64,000 nucleotides of DNA from Brachionus plicatilis (GCA_010279815.1 QEOQ01000694.1:880423-944422); one strand, 5' to 3'. Numbered from the stretch's first letter, positions 31,544-45,098 are shown. Translations and numbers: made by a program. Notes: a model not told the origin generated them from the sequence alone.

Positions 31544-34500
31544 ATGAAAGAATTTTTTGCCTTGCTTGACCATTTAAAGAGTCTATACGAAAACGGGCTT
31601 TATGAGGATGTGAAGCTTTTGGCCGATCTATTAATTGCAACTACAGAATCATCACCGGTGACATCTCAGCCTTTTTTTTCTTCAGCAAACACGTCAACTG
31701 CGTTTTCGTCAAGTTCATCGCAAAGCTCAACATTTAGCGGCATTCCATTCCAGTGTGATCCAAAAGATAAATATACCATACTATTTTTGTATGCTAATGC
31801 AGCCTTTAATCTACGTGAGTACAAAACAGCCGAAGCATTGTTCAACAAAGCTCTGCAAATCAATAAATCAAATCTGAAGTCAAAGCCCAAAACTCTGACC
31901 AGCTTGGTAAATTAATAAAGTTCTAAGGCAGTTTTTTTACTCATTTAATTCAAGGATTCGGAAACAGATATTCAAATAAAGTTTAATCTACATCTTTGCC
32001 TTTTTTACGACAAAAAGTACCAAGACGCATACTTAATCGTAATTAATCAGAATAAATGTTGAATTTAAATTTAAAATTTCAATCTAATAGCTTGACAGCA
32101 TACCTTCAAAACAAAGGACTGTGAAAATTTTAATGGCAATGGGAAAGTTATGCCAAATCTTAATGAATAACAAAGAAGCAATCACCATCTATAAGGAAGT
32201 TCTCAAGTATTTAATTACCATTAATTTCAAATAAGTTTTTTTATTTTTGTTGATAGAATAAGCAAATTTTCTATTGTTGCAATAGAAGCGCTGCTAAATC
32301 TCGGTTTGAAAATGGATGACTTACCCAAGATGCCATCAAACATTAGCACCGATTGGTTGAACATTTACCTAAAAGGAAAAAGCAATCTTATTTCTAGAGA
32401 CTATAAAGAAGCTATTAAATCTTTTAAGACGCTTGATTCAAATGTAACCATTAGTTTTAATTTTAATTCTTTTTTTTAAATATTTTTCTAGCTGACCCAT
32501 CGAAGTGCTGAAGTTTTGTGCTCATTGGCAAATAGTCAATATTTAAATGGAGAATATTCAAATGCAATATCATCATTTGAAAAAGTGAGCCCTTTTTATT
32601 ATAAGTACCGTATTTCCTCAAATAAAAGAAAGTTCGGTTATCAAACGGTTTCTTTTATTCAAGAATTTCGCACTACCTTAAAGTGACTCAAATAAAAGAA
32701 AAATTTCTATTTTATTTTCTTCTATTAGAAACAAAAAAAGCATGACAAGTGACAGGTCACCAGGCACTTGTCATGTAATTTTCATTGGAATTTTTATTTT
32801 TTATTTAGATAAACAGCTCAAATAAAGGAAAATTTTTGACTCAATCAAAAATTACCGTATTTCATCGAATAGAAGTAACCACATATAGAATAACTTGCTT
32901 GTATTTGAGTCAAAAATTTCCCTTTGTTTGAGTTGTTTTTCTGAAAAAATTGTGTCTCGATTAGAAGAAAATTCATCAGTCATTTATCATATAAAACATG
33001 CATTGTCTTATTTCTAATAAAAGAATAAAAAATGGATAAATTTCTTCTATTTGAGTCACTTTTTTGGAGTGAAAAATTTTCAAATAAAAGAAAACCTTTG
33101 ATGACCGAACTTTCTTTTATTTGAGGAAATACAGATGACAGTTAAGAAATCTAAAGATGGCGTTATAAATTTTATTAAAAAAATTTAAAAAAAATTATTT
33201 CATAATTTAATTTACGATAAGCTAAGCTCTTAGAGCAGTAAATAAATTTCCCAGTTACAAAATCTTTTTGGCTACAAAAAAACAAAAGGCAAATTAAATT
33301 TCAGTAAATGGAAAAAATATGATATTATCTTTGAGATTCAAGCTAATTAATCAAATTGAATATAAGTTTAAAAATTAATCCGCATCCTATGTGAGTTAGT
33401 ACCAAAAATGCAAAATCGGAAAATATCTGCAATTTATTTTCCACATATTACAATACGAATAGTTTTTAAACTGAGACATTATCGTCGCATGACCAGAATC
33501 CTGAAAATTTTAAGAGTATACAATTTTAAAGAGCTGTATTTTCTAAACTATCTTTTATGAGCACTATCAAATTTAATTATCTCTCTTCTGAAATTTTCAT
33601 ATCTATGTTCAACACTGCTTCTGGAAATAAATCATTTTCTTGTGATCTGGCTATCATTGCTAAATTATTTAGTATTAAAATCCTGAAAATCGAAAATTTA
33701 AGCATTATATTCCGCTTTAAAATGATCTAATTAAATGAGTGAAACTCGTTCAAATTTGGTCTACACTAAATTTTTTCTTGGATCTCTTAACTTTCAAAAT
33801 CGCTCTTTTTCTACTTTCTTTATTTTTTCTTTTCTTTAATTTTTTATTCTTTTTGCAGTAATTTTTTTAATTTGTAATTTTTTAATTTTTACTTCTCCTA
33901 AAAGGAAGTTAATTAATAAATAAATAAATAAATATTACAATGATTTGCTTTTTGGAGAGTAATAGTAGAAATTAAATTAAGAAAAATATCAAAATTCCTG
34001 AAAATAATGAACTTTATTCTTTTAGGAATTATCTACTTTTTAAAGCAAAATCAAAGCTAAGATCTTACTTTAAAAGTTTATAAATGGAGAAGAAGTGAAA
34101 TTAATTTTATTAGTTAGATACACTAGTTAAACGCAAATACCATTTTACGCGATTTTACGCTATACTACGCATAATTTGGTAAGATTACAAAATCATATAC
34201 TAAATGAAGTTTGTAAAAAAATGAAATTTTACCAAATCTGAAGTGAAATTACGAAAAAATGGTATTTGCATTGTATCCTAAACCATTTTATTTATTTTTG
34301 TTAATAAAAATAAGAAAATACTTTTCTACCTTATTTGCTCCTAAAAAACAACCGGCTTTAAGTACGAACAAAATATTCTTACTTACTCAATTAAGAATTA
34401 GAAAAACTAAGATTTATAAAACTACAAGCAAAGCTAATGGTTTCTATATTTTTTAGAATCACAGATATTATTTTAAATGATATAAACAAAGTTTTTTAAA

Positions 34501-35577
34501 TATTGAATTAAAAAAATGTATTGCAGGAAGGCTTGTTTAATTTATAAAATTTTTTAATTCTATTATTATTTAAATCGAAAGTTTTTCAAAAATAATTTAT
34601 TTCAAGTTTTAAAAAAAAATATTAAAAATATTTTTTGAATTGAAGTGTTCAATTTAAAAATTAACTTTTCTTTTAAAAATTTTAGCTTCACAAATTAGAG
34701 CCTACTTGGATATCCAAAATGGACATATATGCATTTTTACTGTTTTCAGACAAGTCAGAATTTGATAAATTATCGACACTTGAGAGACTTGCAAACGATA
34801 TGCATCAAGTTTCAGTTAATATACCAGAGACTTGGACCATAATTGGTTACTATAGTCTTAAAAAAAAGTCTCAAAAAGCAAAATGCTTTGCAGAAAATGC
34901 ATTGCTAATTGATCACGAGAATTGCCAAGCACTTCTTTTAAGAGCCATCGCCTTGGGAAAACTCAAAGCAATATCAGAATCAGCAGTGACATATCGTGAG
35001 GCGACAAGGATCAACATTTATTTTTATGAAGCATACAAAGGACTGGTTGAGACATTATTGAATTTAAATCATACAAAAGATGCAATTCAAATAGCTGCAA
35101 ATGCAGTAAAATTACTAGGTTCAAATCATCGTACTTTAGCTCTTTACGGCGAAGCCTTGAGTCGAGACTCTCTGACACAAGAAAAATCAAAAACATATTT
35201 GTACAAAGCGATTAAAGGAGATCCGGAAAACCAAGAGGCTGTTATATGTTTGGTCCGAGTTTGTATGACTTTGCAGCAATTTACTGAAGCTCTTGAAGTT
35301 CTTGGAAAGTACATTCGACATAATCCATCGAATCCACGACTCATGCATATATATTCTGAGTTGATGAAAAAATGTGGAAAATCAGATGAGGCAATTATCT
35401 ATATGAACAAAGCATCCGGGTTATTATTTTTTGAATAATATTTTTATTTGATTTTTTAAATTTTTGAAAATTAGTATGGATACAGCCAATTTACAAATGA
35501 AATCAATGATCGAAAGAGCTGAGCAAAATATAGAAACTAGTTTAGATGAGTCAATTCAAAATTTTCATGCTTCTTGA
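31544..35577 (+). CDS. ANAPC7: anaphase-promoting complex subunit 7
   Basis: TPR scaffold subunit of the APC/C ubiquitin ligase, which helps bind activators and substrates during mitosis. Predicted 559 aa (human about 565-599). Exons: 31544-31906, 31955-32038, 32091-32206, 32257-32443, 32492-32584, 34686-35419, 35475-35577. Diagnostic blocks are 'LDSIPSKQRTVKI', 'ITIYKEVLK', 'KMDIYAFLLFSD', 'ENCQALLLRAIALGKL' and 'LTQEKSKTYLYKAI'. The large exon holds at least five TPR helices pairs. A Ser/Thr-rich loop (about residues 40-65) sits near the N-terminus. Intron 5 (32585-34685) is 2.1 kb, against about 50 bp for the others, because transposable elements have landed in it. Confidence 0.94.
32608..33134. 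mobile_element. foldback element in ANAPC7 intron 5
   Basis: About 527 bp forming one long imperfect hairpin. The left end CCGTATTTCCTCAAATAAAA and the right end read from the other strand CTGTATTTCCTCAAATAAAA match for about 38 bp. The inner arms also pair (32680-32845 against 32895-33065), including CTCAAATAAAGGAAAA against its complement. Only about 50 bp near 32850-32894 stays unpaired. Its CCGTA-type terminus recalls the foldback at 60603-61158. Confidence 0.85.
33520..33935 (+). mobile_element. 3' end of a non-LTR retrotransposon in ANAPC7 intron 5
   Basis: A short open stretch (about 33557-33728, containing 'KFNYLSSEIFISMFNTASGN') is followed by a 3' UTR and an AAAT-repeat tail (33915-33934). 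The pre-tail sequence ACTTCTC...GTTAATTA is shared with the copy at 11510-11815 (other orientation). The peptide is not assigned to a domain. Confidence 0.55.
34133..34269. repeat. short hairpin element in ANAPC7 intron 5
   Basis: Ends GCAAATACCATTTTACGCG and, from the other side, GCAAATACCATTTTTTCG form terminal inverted repeats around about 100 bp. MITE-like; no clear target duplication. TTACG/CGTAA words also recur around 38020-38285, where no complete element is seen. Confidence 0.65.
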
Positions 35578-36495
35578 GTAATTTTATATAATTTTGAAAA
35601 TTGTATATAGCAAATAAAGATAATTTTTAAAATATATTTTATAATCTCATCGAAAGTAAATACTTTTGTCGAAAGTAAAAATAATATTTTTCTTTAATTA
35701 AATTTTTTTTTACTCAGCATTAAAAAAAAATGAAAGGGTTTAAATACTCTTTGAAAATTTTGTTTAAAAAAATTGCTTTTATTTATTCTCTAAAATCAAT
35801 GAGTCATTTTAGAGTGATTTTTTAATTGCAGGCTTCTAATTAAATTGTCAAAATTATATTAAATTGTATTAGGCAAAAATAGGCAAAATTTTAATAATTT
35901 AAAATTTTATATTTTCATATTTTTAAAAGTTATTTGCGTAATATTTAAGAAAATTTTTATTTTTCATTCATTTTTTAAATTTAATGAACTATTGCAAAAA
36001 AATTGTTTGAAAAAATAAAAATAGTAAAATGTAAAGATGTAAAATTATCTACATTTTTTACAAATATAATACTTAAAGGTATTTTTATAAAATTAGAAAT
36101 TTAAATTGATTAAGGAATTCAAATTTTATTTTATTTTAATAAAAATTGAAATTTTCAATTAATAGAAAAAATATTTTGTCATTATTTTTACCCAAAGAGT
36201 TTGATCATTTTTTTAAATTTTAAGTTAAACTCAAATATCCATATTAATTGACAAAGAGCAAATCATTATTCAATATTTCAATGATTTCATATTAATTTGA
36301 TCATTCTAATTTTTTAAATAGTTCTTAATTTTCTCAAAGACCGGCTGATTTTTTGATCCAAATATTTTTTTTCAAGATATTTTTATAAAACAAACTGTTT
36401 AAACAAGCAGAAATTTAGTTAAAAAAATCATCAGAGCCTGAGATAAAATCACTCTATTAGATAGAGTCTATTTGTTAATAGTATCCATTTTTAAG
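35578..36495. other. intergenic DNA between ANAPC7 and SNRNP40
   Basis: AT-rich (about 0.9 kb), with downstream signals of ANAPC7 and the promoter of the next gene. No other gene recognised. Confidence 0.4.
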
Positions 36496-37577
36496 ATGTC
36501 TGTTAAGCGAACTAATGACCAATCTGTCGCTTTGGTTTCAGCAAGCAAAAAAACCAAAAGTGAAATTACAGCATACGCTGCAAAGGCTAAAAGAGTAATG
36601 CCAGCTTTTTTAAAATCTATTTTTTACTAATTGCTAAAATTATTAAGAGTGAAATGCGAACTTCAGCTCTATTTGCTCCAATAGTTCTCTTATCTGGTCA
36701 TGAAAGTGAAATATTTTGCTGCAAATTTAGCCCAGATGGTTCATTTCTTGCCTCGGCAGGGCATGATAGAAAAATATTCCTATGGAACGTGTATGGGGAG
36801 TGCGAAAATTGGGCCTGTTTGGGCGGTCACAGTGGCGCAATCACAGACTTAAAATTCTTAAAAGATGGAAGTGAAATTGTGTCCTGTGCCACAGATAGAA
36901 ACATCTTTATTTGGGATGTGGAAACATTAGAAAAAATAAAGCGCCTTAAGGGACACAGAGATTTTGTGAACAGCATAGACGTTTGCCGAAAATCACCTCA
37001 ATCATTCTGCTCGGGATCAGATGATAACACTGTCAAACTATGGGATAGAAGGAAAAGAGGCGAAGCTATGACTTTTAATGCAACATATCAAGTGTTATCA
37101 GTGTGCTTCAATGAATCAGGAGATCAGATAATTTCAGGAGGCATCGATAATGATATTAAGGTGTGGGATATCCGAAAAAATGAGTGCTTGTATTCAATGA
37201 AGGGTCATAATGACTCAATAACAGGACTGAGTTTGTCACCTGATGGTAATTATATAGCGTCAAATGCTATGGACAATACGGTCCGGGTTTGGGATATAAG
37301 GCCCTATGCACCTCAAGATCGAGGAGTAAATATTTTATTCGGACATAATCATAATTTTGAAAAAAATTTGTTGCGTATATCTTGGTCACCAGATGGACAA
37401 CTTCTTAGCGCCGGAAGTGCTGATAAATTCTTGTACATATGGGAAGTTGAAACTTCGAAAATTGCATATAAGCTGCCTGGTCACAATGGCTCAATTAATG
37501 ATGTAGATTTTCATCCTCAGGAACCAATTGTTGCATCATGCTCAAGTGATAAAAAAATTTATCTAGGTGAACTTTAA
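36496..37577 (+). CDS. SNRNP40: U5 snRNP 40-kDa WD-repeat protein
   Basis: Spliceosome component, a WD40 propeller in the U5 snRNP. Predicted 342 aa (human 357) in two exons: 36496-36594 and 36648-37577, with a 53-bp intron. Seven WD repeats follow a short basic N-terminus. Telling blocks are 'LLSGHESEIFCCKFSPDGS', 'GSDDNTVKLWDRRK', 'GGIDNDIKVWDIRK', 'SNAMDNTVRVWDIRPYAP', 'FEKNLLRISWSPDG' and the end 'ASCSSDKKIYLGEL'. The extra N-terminal exon carries the usual Lys-rich tail of the family. Confidence 0.97.
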
Positions 37578-38440
37578 AAAATTTGATGAATACAATTGAA
37601 AATTGTAAATTAACTGTTGTTTGTTTTAATTAATAAAAAAATTTCAGTGCAGATTTAAATAAAATTTTTATTCAAAAAATTCATTATAATTTGAAAAATG
37701 GATTTAGGAATGCGATTAGCAACTGTTAAAAAAAATTTGACATATCAAATAGACCAGTTGACACAAACAAAGAAAGCAATTTAATTTTGCAAATTAAATT
37801 TTGTAAAAAAGGAATTTTGAATGTTAAAATAAATTAAAAGTTTTTATTTTTTCGTAAAATTTTTAAACTAGAATTTTTTTTAGAGAGATATGAAATATAT
37901 TTATTTTATTTAAATAAATTTTGAGCCAAAAAAAATAGATATAAAAGCTTAACCTGATGCAAAATGCCTAGATTGACTTTTTGGTTCAAATCTTTCTATT
38001 TAAAAAGCCCATAAGTTGCTAAATCAAGTTATTTTACGTCATTTTACATTATTTTTAGGAAGTTTGCGTAATCTTACGGCAATATTAGTTAAGTCGGTTA
38101 GGATATGTAAATTTACAAAAAATTCAGTAAGCTTAGATTAAAACACTTATGGCCAAAAAAAAAGTTAGTTGAAAAAAAAAAAACAAAAATTGAATTTTTT
38201 CCAAAATTTTAAACTCTTCAACATTTCAACATTTCTTACCTTTTTCTAACATAATTTTACGTAAAATTACACATTTTTTGGTAAAATGTTTCCCCTTTGA
38301 ATTTCACTTATTAAAGTTATTTAAATAGACTTAAAATCAAAAAATTTTCAAGATAAAAATTATAATTATTAATAAACATTTAAAATTAATTAATATTTAT
38401 ACCTAATTAGTCTATATATTAAACGATTATTTAGAGAAAT
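37578..38440. other. intergenic DNA downstream of SNRNP40
   Basis: AT-rich. A 28-codon frame at 37698-37784 (MDLGMRLATV...) is open but too short to support. A stretch near 38020-38290 with several TTACG words resembles the small hairpin element of 34133-34269. Nothing else. Confidence 0.4.
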
Positions 38441-38692
38441 TGTACAATGAATTTCCACGGGAGTGACTTACAACAGCCAAATCTTTCAATTGTCTAGAAG
38501 CTTCCCTTTCTTAATATTCCCATTTTACTATGTGTTTTTTTAAATATTGTGTACCCAATTTTGTAATACCTTATATCTGTTTCACTTTCTTTTAATATAT
38601 GAACAATAGCTAAAGCAGTTTCATTACTCAAAGTCTATTTAAATAATAAATAAATAATTAAAAAAAAAAAAAAGAAATTGTACTATTACCAT
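38425..38692 (-). CDS. possible very small spliced gene (tentative)
   Basis: On the minus strand an ATG (about 38690) followed directly by a GTAATA donor, then acceptor AAATAG and 'TLSNETALAIVHILKESETDI', then a 76-bp GT-AG intron and 'RQLKDLAVVSHSRGNSLYNFSK' to a stop near 38429. Joined, this would be about 44 aa in the same strand as, and downstream of, NOL6. The peptide reads like real protein (a helix, then a Ser/Arg-rich end), but the first exon is minimal and no family is recognised. It could also be a relic. Confidence 0.3.
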
Positions 38693-38784
38693 GGTTTTTA
38701 TCACTTACTATGCCATTTATTATAATAAACTTTCATCATCATATTTAAATACTTTATAATAAAAAATGATTTTTTTAAATATTT

Positions 38785-41700
38785 TTATTTGAATATAGAA
38801 CTCTCATTTTTAACAGTAACATTTTCGACCAGTTCATTACCAATTATTTTAAAATCTTCTATAATTGCTTCTAAATTTAGAACAAATTCATTAGTATTAA
38901 TATCGATCAAGCGATATTTTGCATTGTTTATCTTGAGTTCTTTTGGTTTTAAGGCATCAGGTTTCCACAAAACATAAACTTTGGTAGAACCATAAACATC
39001 ATAAAAAAATAAGGCAATTTCATCGAAAGCTTCGCGCAACTCCTTTACATAGAGTTCTACCGGATCAAACCCGACCACAGGCAATGTCTTATCATTATCA
39101 GTTGAGTCGTAAGTTCGGTACCGAGGCAAAAAAGTTCCCTTGCAGATATCTACTTTTTGAAAAGCTCTGACACATAAAGCTGCATTTAAGCTTATAATTA
39201 CATCATAAATGGCTAAATTTGGTCGGAAGATATTTTTAAATGAATCATTTGTTTCAAAATTAATCACGCAATTTTTAACTTTGTTCAATGATTGTTTGGC
39301 AATGATAACTGTTCGACACAACTGTTGAATATTTGGCTTTTCAATTGTCCATATGGAACCTTTATCACGGCTATCGTATGGAGTAAGAATGAATACTGGC
39401 TGCAATTGGGATCTATTCTCCTGAAATTTTACTTGGATATCCAATATTTGTTGTTCTAAAATAAAATTAATTAAAATTTGCAAATTTTCAAATTCTTAAT
39501 TAATTTTTACTTTTTAGTTCTTTGTTAAAATTTACCAGCAGAATTTGGTTTTTCCAGTCAAAATTTGCCATCAAGTTTAAAAATTGAATAAAACCATTAA
39601 TTAAGGAGCTTTAAAATATAATAATATTAAATTAAATCAGTCATTTAAAAATAAGAATATTAAATGTTCACAATCAGAAATCTGACACATACGAACCAAG
39701 TCTTCTCAGCATAAAATTTTCTAAAAAAAATTCAAGAAGTAATTTATAGTTTTTTAGTTATTTAAATAAAATAAGATTTTTAGAAAATAATTTTTTTAGC
39801 TAGCTTGATTCAAAATTAAAAGTGCTATTTTTTACTGAATTTTAAACAAATTTCTGGAATAAATGGTAAATTTATCTCACCAAAAAAAATATCATAGCTT
39901 AACAATTGGAATGAAGCGAAATCTTTTAATTTTTTTTTTTCAGCCCTTATAATCAAAAACACAATTTAAAAAATTAAAAAAATTTTTTTCGAAGATATTT
40001 TCGATTTTTTACTTTTAAAAAATTATGCACTGAGAAGATTTTTTGTATGTTTGAGCAAGATTTTTCATTGTGTAGAGTGCATACACCCAATTGAAAAATC
40101 AAGTTGAAAAACTTACCGAGGGGGTTCATAGGAATTGATAAAAATAGAAGCACATATTAAATCAATTGCTTCCTCCTCAAAATATTCCAGCAAAAAGTGG
40201 GAAGATAGCCATCTTTTTGCCAAGCGACAAACCCCACTAAAACAATTAAAACTTTGTTGCAATCCATGAACAACACTGGTTAATTGACCACTGTGTAGAA
40301 GTATTTTTTCATAAGCCAAAGATTCTTTGGTATCATTAGTAACTTTTACTCCTATTTCATTAATATTTGTTTTCATAGATAAAAGCTCATTCATGGTGTA
40401 AACAAAAAGTCTAAAGACAAAACCCTTGTACAGAACGTCCAAATATTCAACATGAGTGTAAGCAACCAAACCATGATCCTCTCTTAGAACCTGAACTATT
40501 TTTAAATAAAAAGCAGTTTTAAGTCTTTTGATGCATTCAACATCATCAGGCCATTTTCCACTTGATTCGAGTTTGATCAAAACTTCCAAAGGTTTGACGT
40601 AAGGAACCACCACTGGTCCTAGTGGGTATTTTGGCACATACTTATGGTCTATTTTGTATCTCATATTTTTTTCGCTTTTGGCATCATAGTTAAAGCATGC
40701 AGGTAATGGGGCAAAAGCTTCAGTAAGACGAAAAACTGATGTAATTCCGTGTATATTGTTTATCAATAAAGGAAGATCTTTTAAATTTTTCACAATTCTT
40801 GAAAATTCCTCGAATGCATTCACCACATCTCCTAATTTTTCCTCACCTGTGCCATAATTATCAATAATTCCACTGGGGAGACTTAGCAATGAGTTCATTT
40901 GACGGTCACAAAATTTCAAGTTTTCTACACTGATAGATAGATGATAATCCAGTATATGTTTAACAATTTCGGAGTATACCAATCGCTTTGAAGCTAAGTC
41001 CTTAGCTTCAAAATAAACAGCCTCACATATACTTGTGTCCTGAAAGCGTCTTAGCTCCGATTTTGAACCCCAAAATTTTCGGAATTCTCCTGCTTCTGGA
41101 GAAGTGCTAGAAGGTCCTTTTATCAAAATATTATCAAACGAGTCACTGAATAGTAAGCCAATTATGATTGATGGTAGAGTTTCTGAAGGCTTAGAATCTA
41201 AGTTCCACTGAAAAAATAAAAATTTGTTATTTTTAAAATTTAATAGAACCGATTTTTTATTTAAATTTGTTTTTTTTCCAAATTTTTGAAAAATATAAAT
41301 GAATTTTAGAATTCATTTTTTCATAATGATTATTTAATTTAATTGTTAATTTGGTATTTGAAAATTCCTATGAAATTTTTCTTTTTTCATTTTTATTCAT
41401 TCCAGCATTATTACTTAAGATACTTTAATTTTTTTGATAATTCAACAAAGTATTTAGTTAAATTTGTCAGGAATGGTAATGAGTTTATGTCAGTAGCTCT
41501 ATTAGACTGTCAGTTATTTAATTTAAATTTTAATTAAATAAATAAAAACAGAATTTATTTGACCAGTATTTGTCAAATAAGTAAAAATTTGATAAGTTGT
41601 AAAAAAAAACTGTTTGTATTGGCATCTTGATGTTGACGATCAATTCAAAATATCATTTCAATTCACAGAGTTTATTTTTAGAAATTAAAATTAATGTTTG

Positions 41701-44700
41701 AATTAATTTAAATAATTTTAATTTAACATGCTTTTCATTTGATGTGGATTTAAAAAATAAAATATTTAAAAAAATATTTTCTCAACTCATTGATAATATC
41801 GGTTCTTAAATTTAAATGTATTTACTCGTTTTTTGTAAAATTTATTTGAAATTTTTTATATCTAAAGTGCTTATGTTTAGCATTAAATTAAATCTAAAAA
41901 TGAAATTATATACTAAAAATCTTTCGTACCAATATTTTCAAATAAAAAATTTCTAAATAAATCTAACTAAATAAAAAATGAGTTAAATTCATTTAAATTT
42001 AAAAATTGATTTTATTAATGGATTGAGAAAATATATTTTTTTAAATCTACATAACATGCACAGAATTTTACATTAAAATTCTTTAAATTAAATCGAAGAT
42101 TAATATTATTACCTAAAGATAAACTCTGAGAATTGAAATGATTTTTTGAATTGATCATCAACTTGAAAGTGCCTTTGAATTTAAAAAAAACTGACAATTA
42201 ATTAATTGGTTTTTCTGTAAAAAATGAAATCATTAGAAATTGAATGTCAATTTTTTTTTTGAGTTTTTATTTTGATTTAATGATTTAAAATCTAAATAAA
42301 ACATCATATACTGATAAACGATAAATGCTTAAATATATATTACAGAAGTATGTTTTTTTACTTACAGATATAAGTTTTTTAACTTTTTGTTTTTTGAATT
42401 AAATACTGAGCCTTTTTTCTTTGAAAAACAATTTTTTAAATAATTTTCTTTATTCTTAAAATAAATGCCTGTGAAGCTGGAATTAAAAGTAGGCAAAATA
42501 AATTAAAAAATCAGCTCTTAAAATTTTAATAAAAAAAACCTACCTTTAATTGTTCGACTAATTTGGCGTATATCAAATTGGTTCTTTGTTCCAGAGCTGT
42601 TTTCAAAACATCCATCACAGCTTCAAGGCTAACGCAATAACTATTGTTGTAATTTTCAATTAGTTTTAGAGTTCTACTGGTGTTTTTGGTCTTTTTGATT
42701 ATATCAAAATAAAAAGTCTGACTTGAATTTGGACTAATATTGATCAAGGCATCACATTCGAGAGAAAATTGGTGCGTTTGGATAAAAATCTTATCAAAGT
42801 TGTCCGCACTTTCATCATTTAGTAACGAAAGAGAAACCTTGGCATCAAATTTTAGCTTTTGAAATGTCTGAATGCTCATCTTCGAGGTGATGTTCATGAA
42901 ACCGGTCGTGTCTAGGAACACGATTGAATAGTGCTGGTGAAAATGGTCTATGGTGACTAAATTTTTTGTCTCATTTGAACTCTCTGAATCATTTTTTATA
43001 AAATCTCTCAGACTTATTCCCTTTTTGTCCCAGTTGGCCTCGCTTAAATTAATTAAAACAATACGGAATATTTGGTAAGGACTCATCAGTGGATTTATTT
43101 GGCGATTACAAAGTAAATATAAAATGAACATGTTGAGAGAAAAATTGTCAAAACAGCCAGATCCTTTGTTTAGCTCGCGCTTTAAAAGCCAAAGCTTGAC
43201 TAGTTTGACAGCTTCTAAAAGGCTTTTAGAATTTCCGAATCGTTCCTTAATGATTTCATTGTTTCGGATGGCAGTCAAATCAGCCAGTACCTCAAAATTG
43301 TAATTTGGGGTCGGGTCGAAAATTTCATCTGAGTTTTTTCCACTGTCATCTTCAATTTTGATGTCTGAATTAATGTTTTTGGTGTAAAAATCTCTCCGGA
43401 CATTGCACTGACTAGGATTGAATCTTGATAGTTTAAAAGCGGAACCACTTGGTATAAAATGGAGTGTGACTTGGAGACCAACATCTTCGAACAACATGCA
43501 CAATTGGGGCTTAAATACTGCAGAAAAATCAGATTGGAAGTGGTATTTTAGTTTTGAGTAGCGTTTTGAATTCATCAAGTGAAGATAAGTATGGCCTATG
43601 TAAAGACTGCGCTTAATGAAATATCTGTAGTTTAAATAGTCTCTTTCGTTGAAAAATGATTCGCCTATTTCCAAACATATGTCAGCTGAAAATTGTTCGC
43701 TTGTTTTTATTTGAGTATTGGATGCAAAACTTCCAATTTGGGAAACATTATTAGGACCATCGAACGTATACGAACCTTCTTTAATTATTTTTTTACACAA
43801 GTCTGACAATGGTAGTGTCAAATTTTTTGATTCAAATAATTTGAAGTCTGTGTACTAAACATAAAATTTTAGTCAAAAATTATTAATTAAAAATTGAATT
43901 TTTGATAAAACTCTAAAGAAAAATTTTTCTGTTCAGAGTACCTAGATAAAAAATTTCGATTGAATATATGACTATTGTAAAATCCATAAATGATTCTCAT
44001 AAAAAAAATTTTAAAAAATTTTCAACTTTTAATTTGACTTAAAAAAATTACTTGTCTAGATTATTTTTCTACTTTTCTTAACTCTTTTTGAATATAAAAA
44101 TAAAAGCTGATCAATACAAAATAAAAATCCCTTGGACCATTCGACAATTGCTGTCTGAATTAAACCCAAATTATATTTTAAATTAAAAAAAATAAAACAT
44201 GAAACAATCTATTATTTATTTTTTTAAATAAATAGAGTTAAAAATTTTAAAAAGGTATTTTTTCTGAAACTGAGACTGCTTTCCCATTTCAGTTTTTTTT
44301 CCGCTTTGATATCAGTGATATCTTAAAGTTATTTTTGTTGCTCAAAAGGATTAAACTTCCAAATTTTAAATCAAAAGTCTTTCTAAATTCCTTCAGCAGA
44401 AAAAAATTTAATGATTATTCAAAAAGCTTTGGTCCAAAAAATTTAAATTTCCTTTTTTTGTTTTCGATTTATCTTTGCTTAAACCACACTATTAATAATC
44501 CTACTGTTATTTTATTTTTCAATTAAAAGTATTCAAACAAATTCTATTATTTTAGAAATATTAAAAATGAATCTAATATTATCTTTAGTTTAAAAAAAAA
44601 TTGATTTAAAATAATTTCCATGTGGAAAACTCTTTAAAAAAGACTGATGTTTAATTTCATGCAACCTTAATTTGTTGAAGATTATAAATATTAGACAAAA

Positions 44701-45098
44701 TTTCTTTTTTTTTTTTAACGTATTTAAAAAAATTTTATTTTAAAAATAAAACAAAAATTACCTTGATATCTTTTACAGTTTTCATACTTTTTAAACTTTT
44801 AATCAGATCATTTATTAGAGCATTGAAAACTCTTGATTTGTCCTCAGGAAGTTTTATTTCATTTAGAAGTTCATCCAGCTAAACAACAAAAAAAATTAAT
44901 TGCGGATCATCTTAACATTGATTGAAAATATACCTGAAGTCGAAGCAAATTTGAATGATAGAGATTTTCAGTGTTCTTTAAAGTGTACATTTCTTCAGCA
45001 CTCGGAGCTTCGTAAAGCTCGGGATCATGCTTGAATCTTTTGGAAGCGTTTTCGTTTCCATTGAATTCCTCAATTGTTTGTTGTTCTTCATAAATCAT
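38785..45098 (-). CDS. NOL6: nucleolar protein 6 (Nrap, U3 processome)
   Basis: Component of the small-subunit processome for 18S rRNA maturation in the nucleolus. Predicted 1150 aa (human 1146). Exons in transcript order: 44934-45098, 44762-44878, 42544-43854, 40117-41207, 39511-39608, 38785-39455. Blocks that identify it are 'FRKFWGSKSELRRFQDTSICEAVYFE', here split as 'FRKFWGSKSELRRF' and 'QDTSICEAVYFEAK', plus 'NLMANFDWKNQILLVNFN', 'FRPNLAIYDVIISLN', 'VVGFDPVELYVKELREAF', 'IALFFYDVYG' and 'VLWKPDALKP'. The family is built from nucleotidyltransferase-like (PAP/OAS1) folds that lost activity. Introns 2, 3 and 4 are long (907, 1336 and 508 bp); the other two are 55 bp. An open tail read at 39456-39483 belongs to the intron. 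It is divergent from CSE1L and converges on SNRNP40. Confidence 0.95.

Noticed and set aside
34259..34456. 65-codon frame in ANAPC7 intron 5
   Set aside because: Overlaps the end of a small hairpin element; no exon borders in phase.
37698..37784. 28-codon frame after SNRNP40
   Set aside because: Too short to support without homologues or splice evidence.
41343..42197. Small frames in the long NOL6 intron
   Set aside because: AT-rich chance frames; NOL6 phase closes exactly without them.
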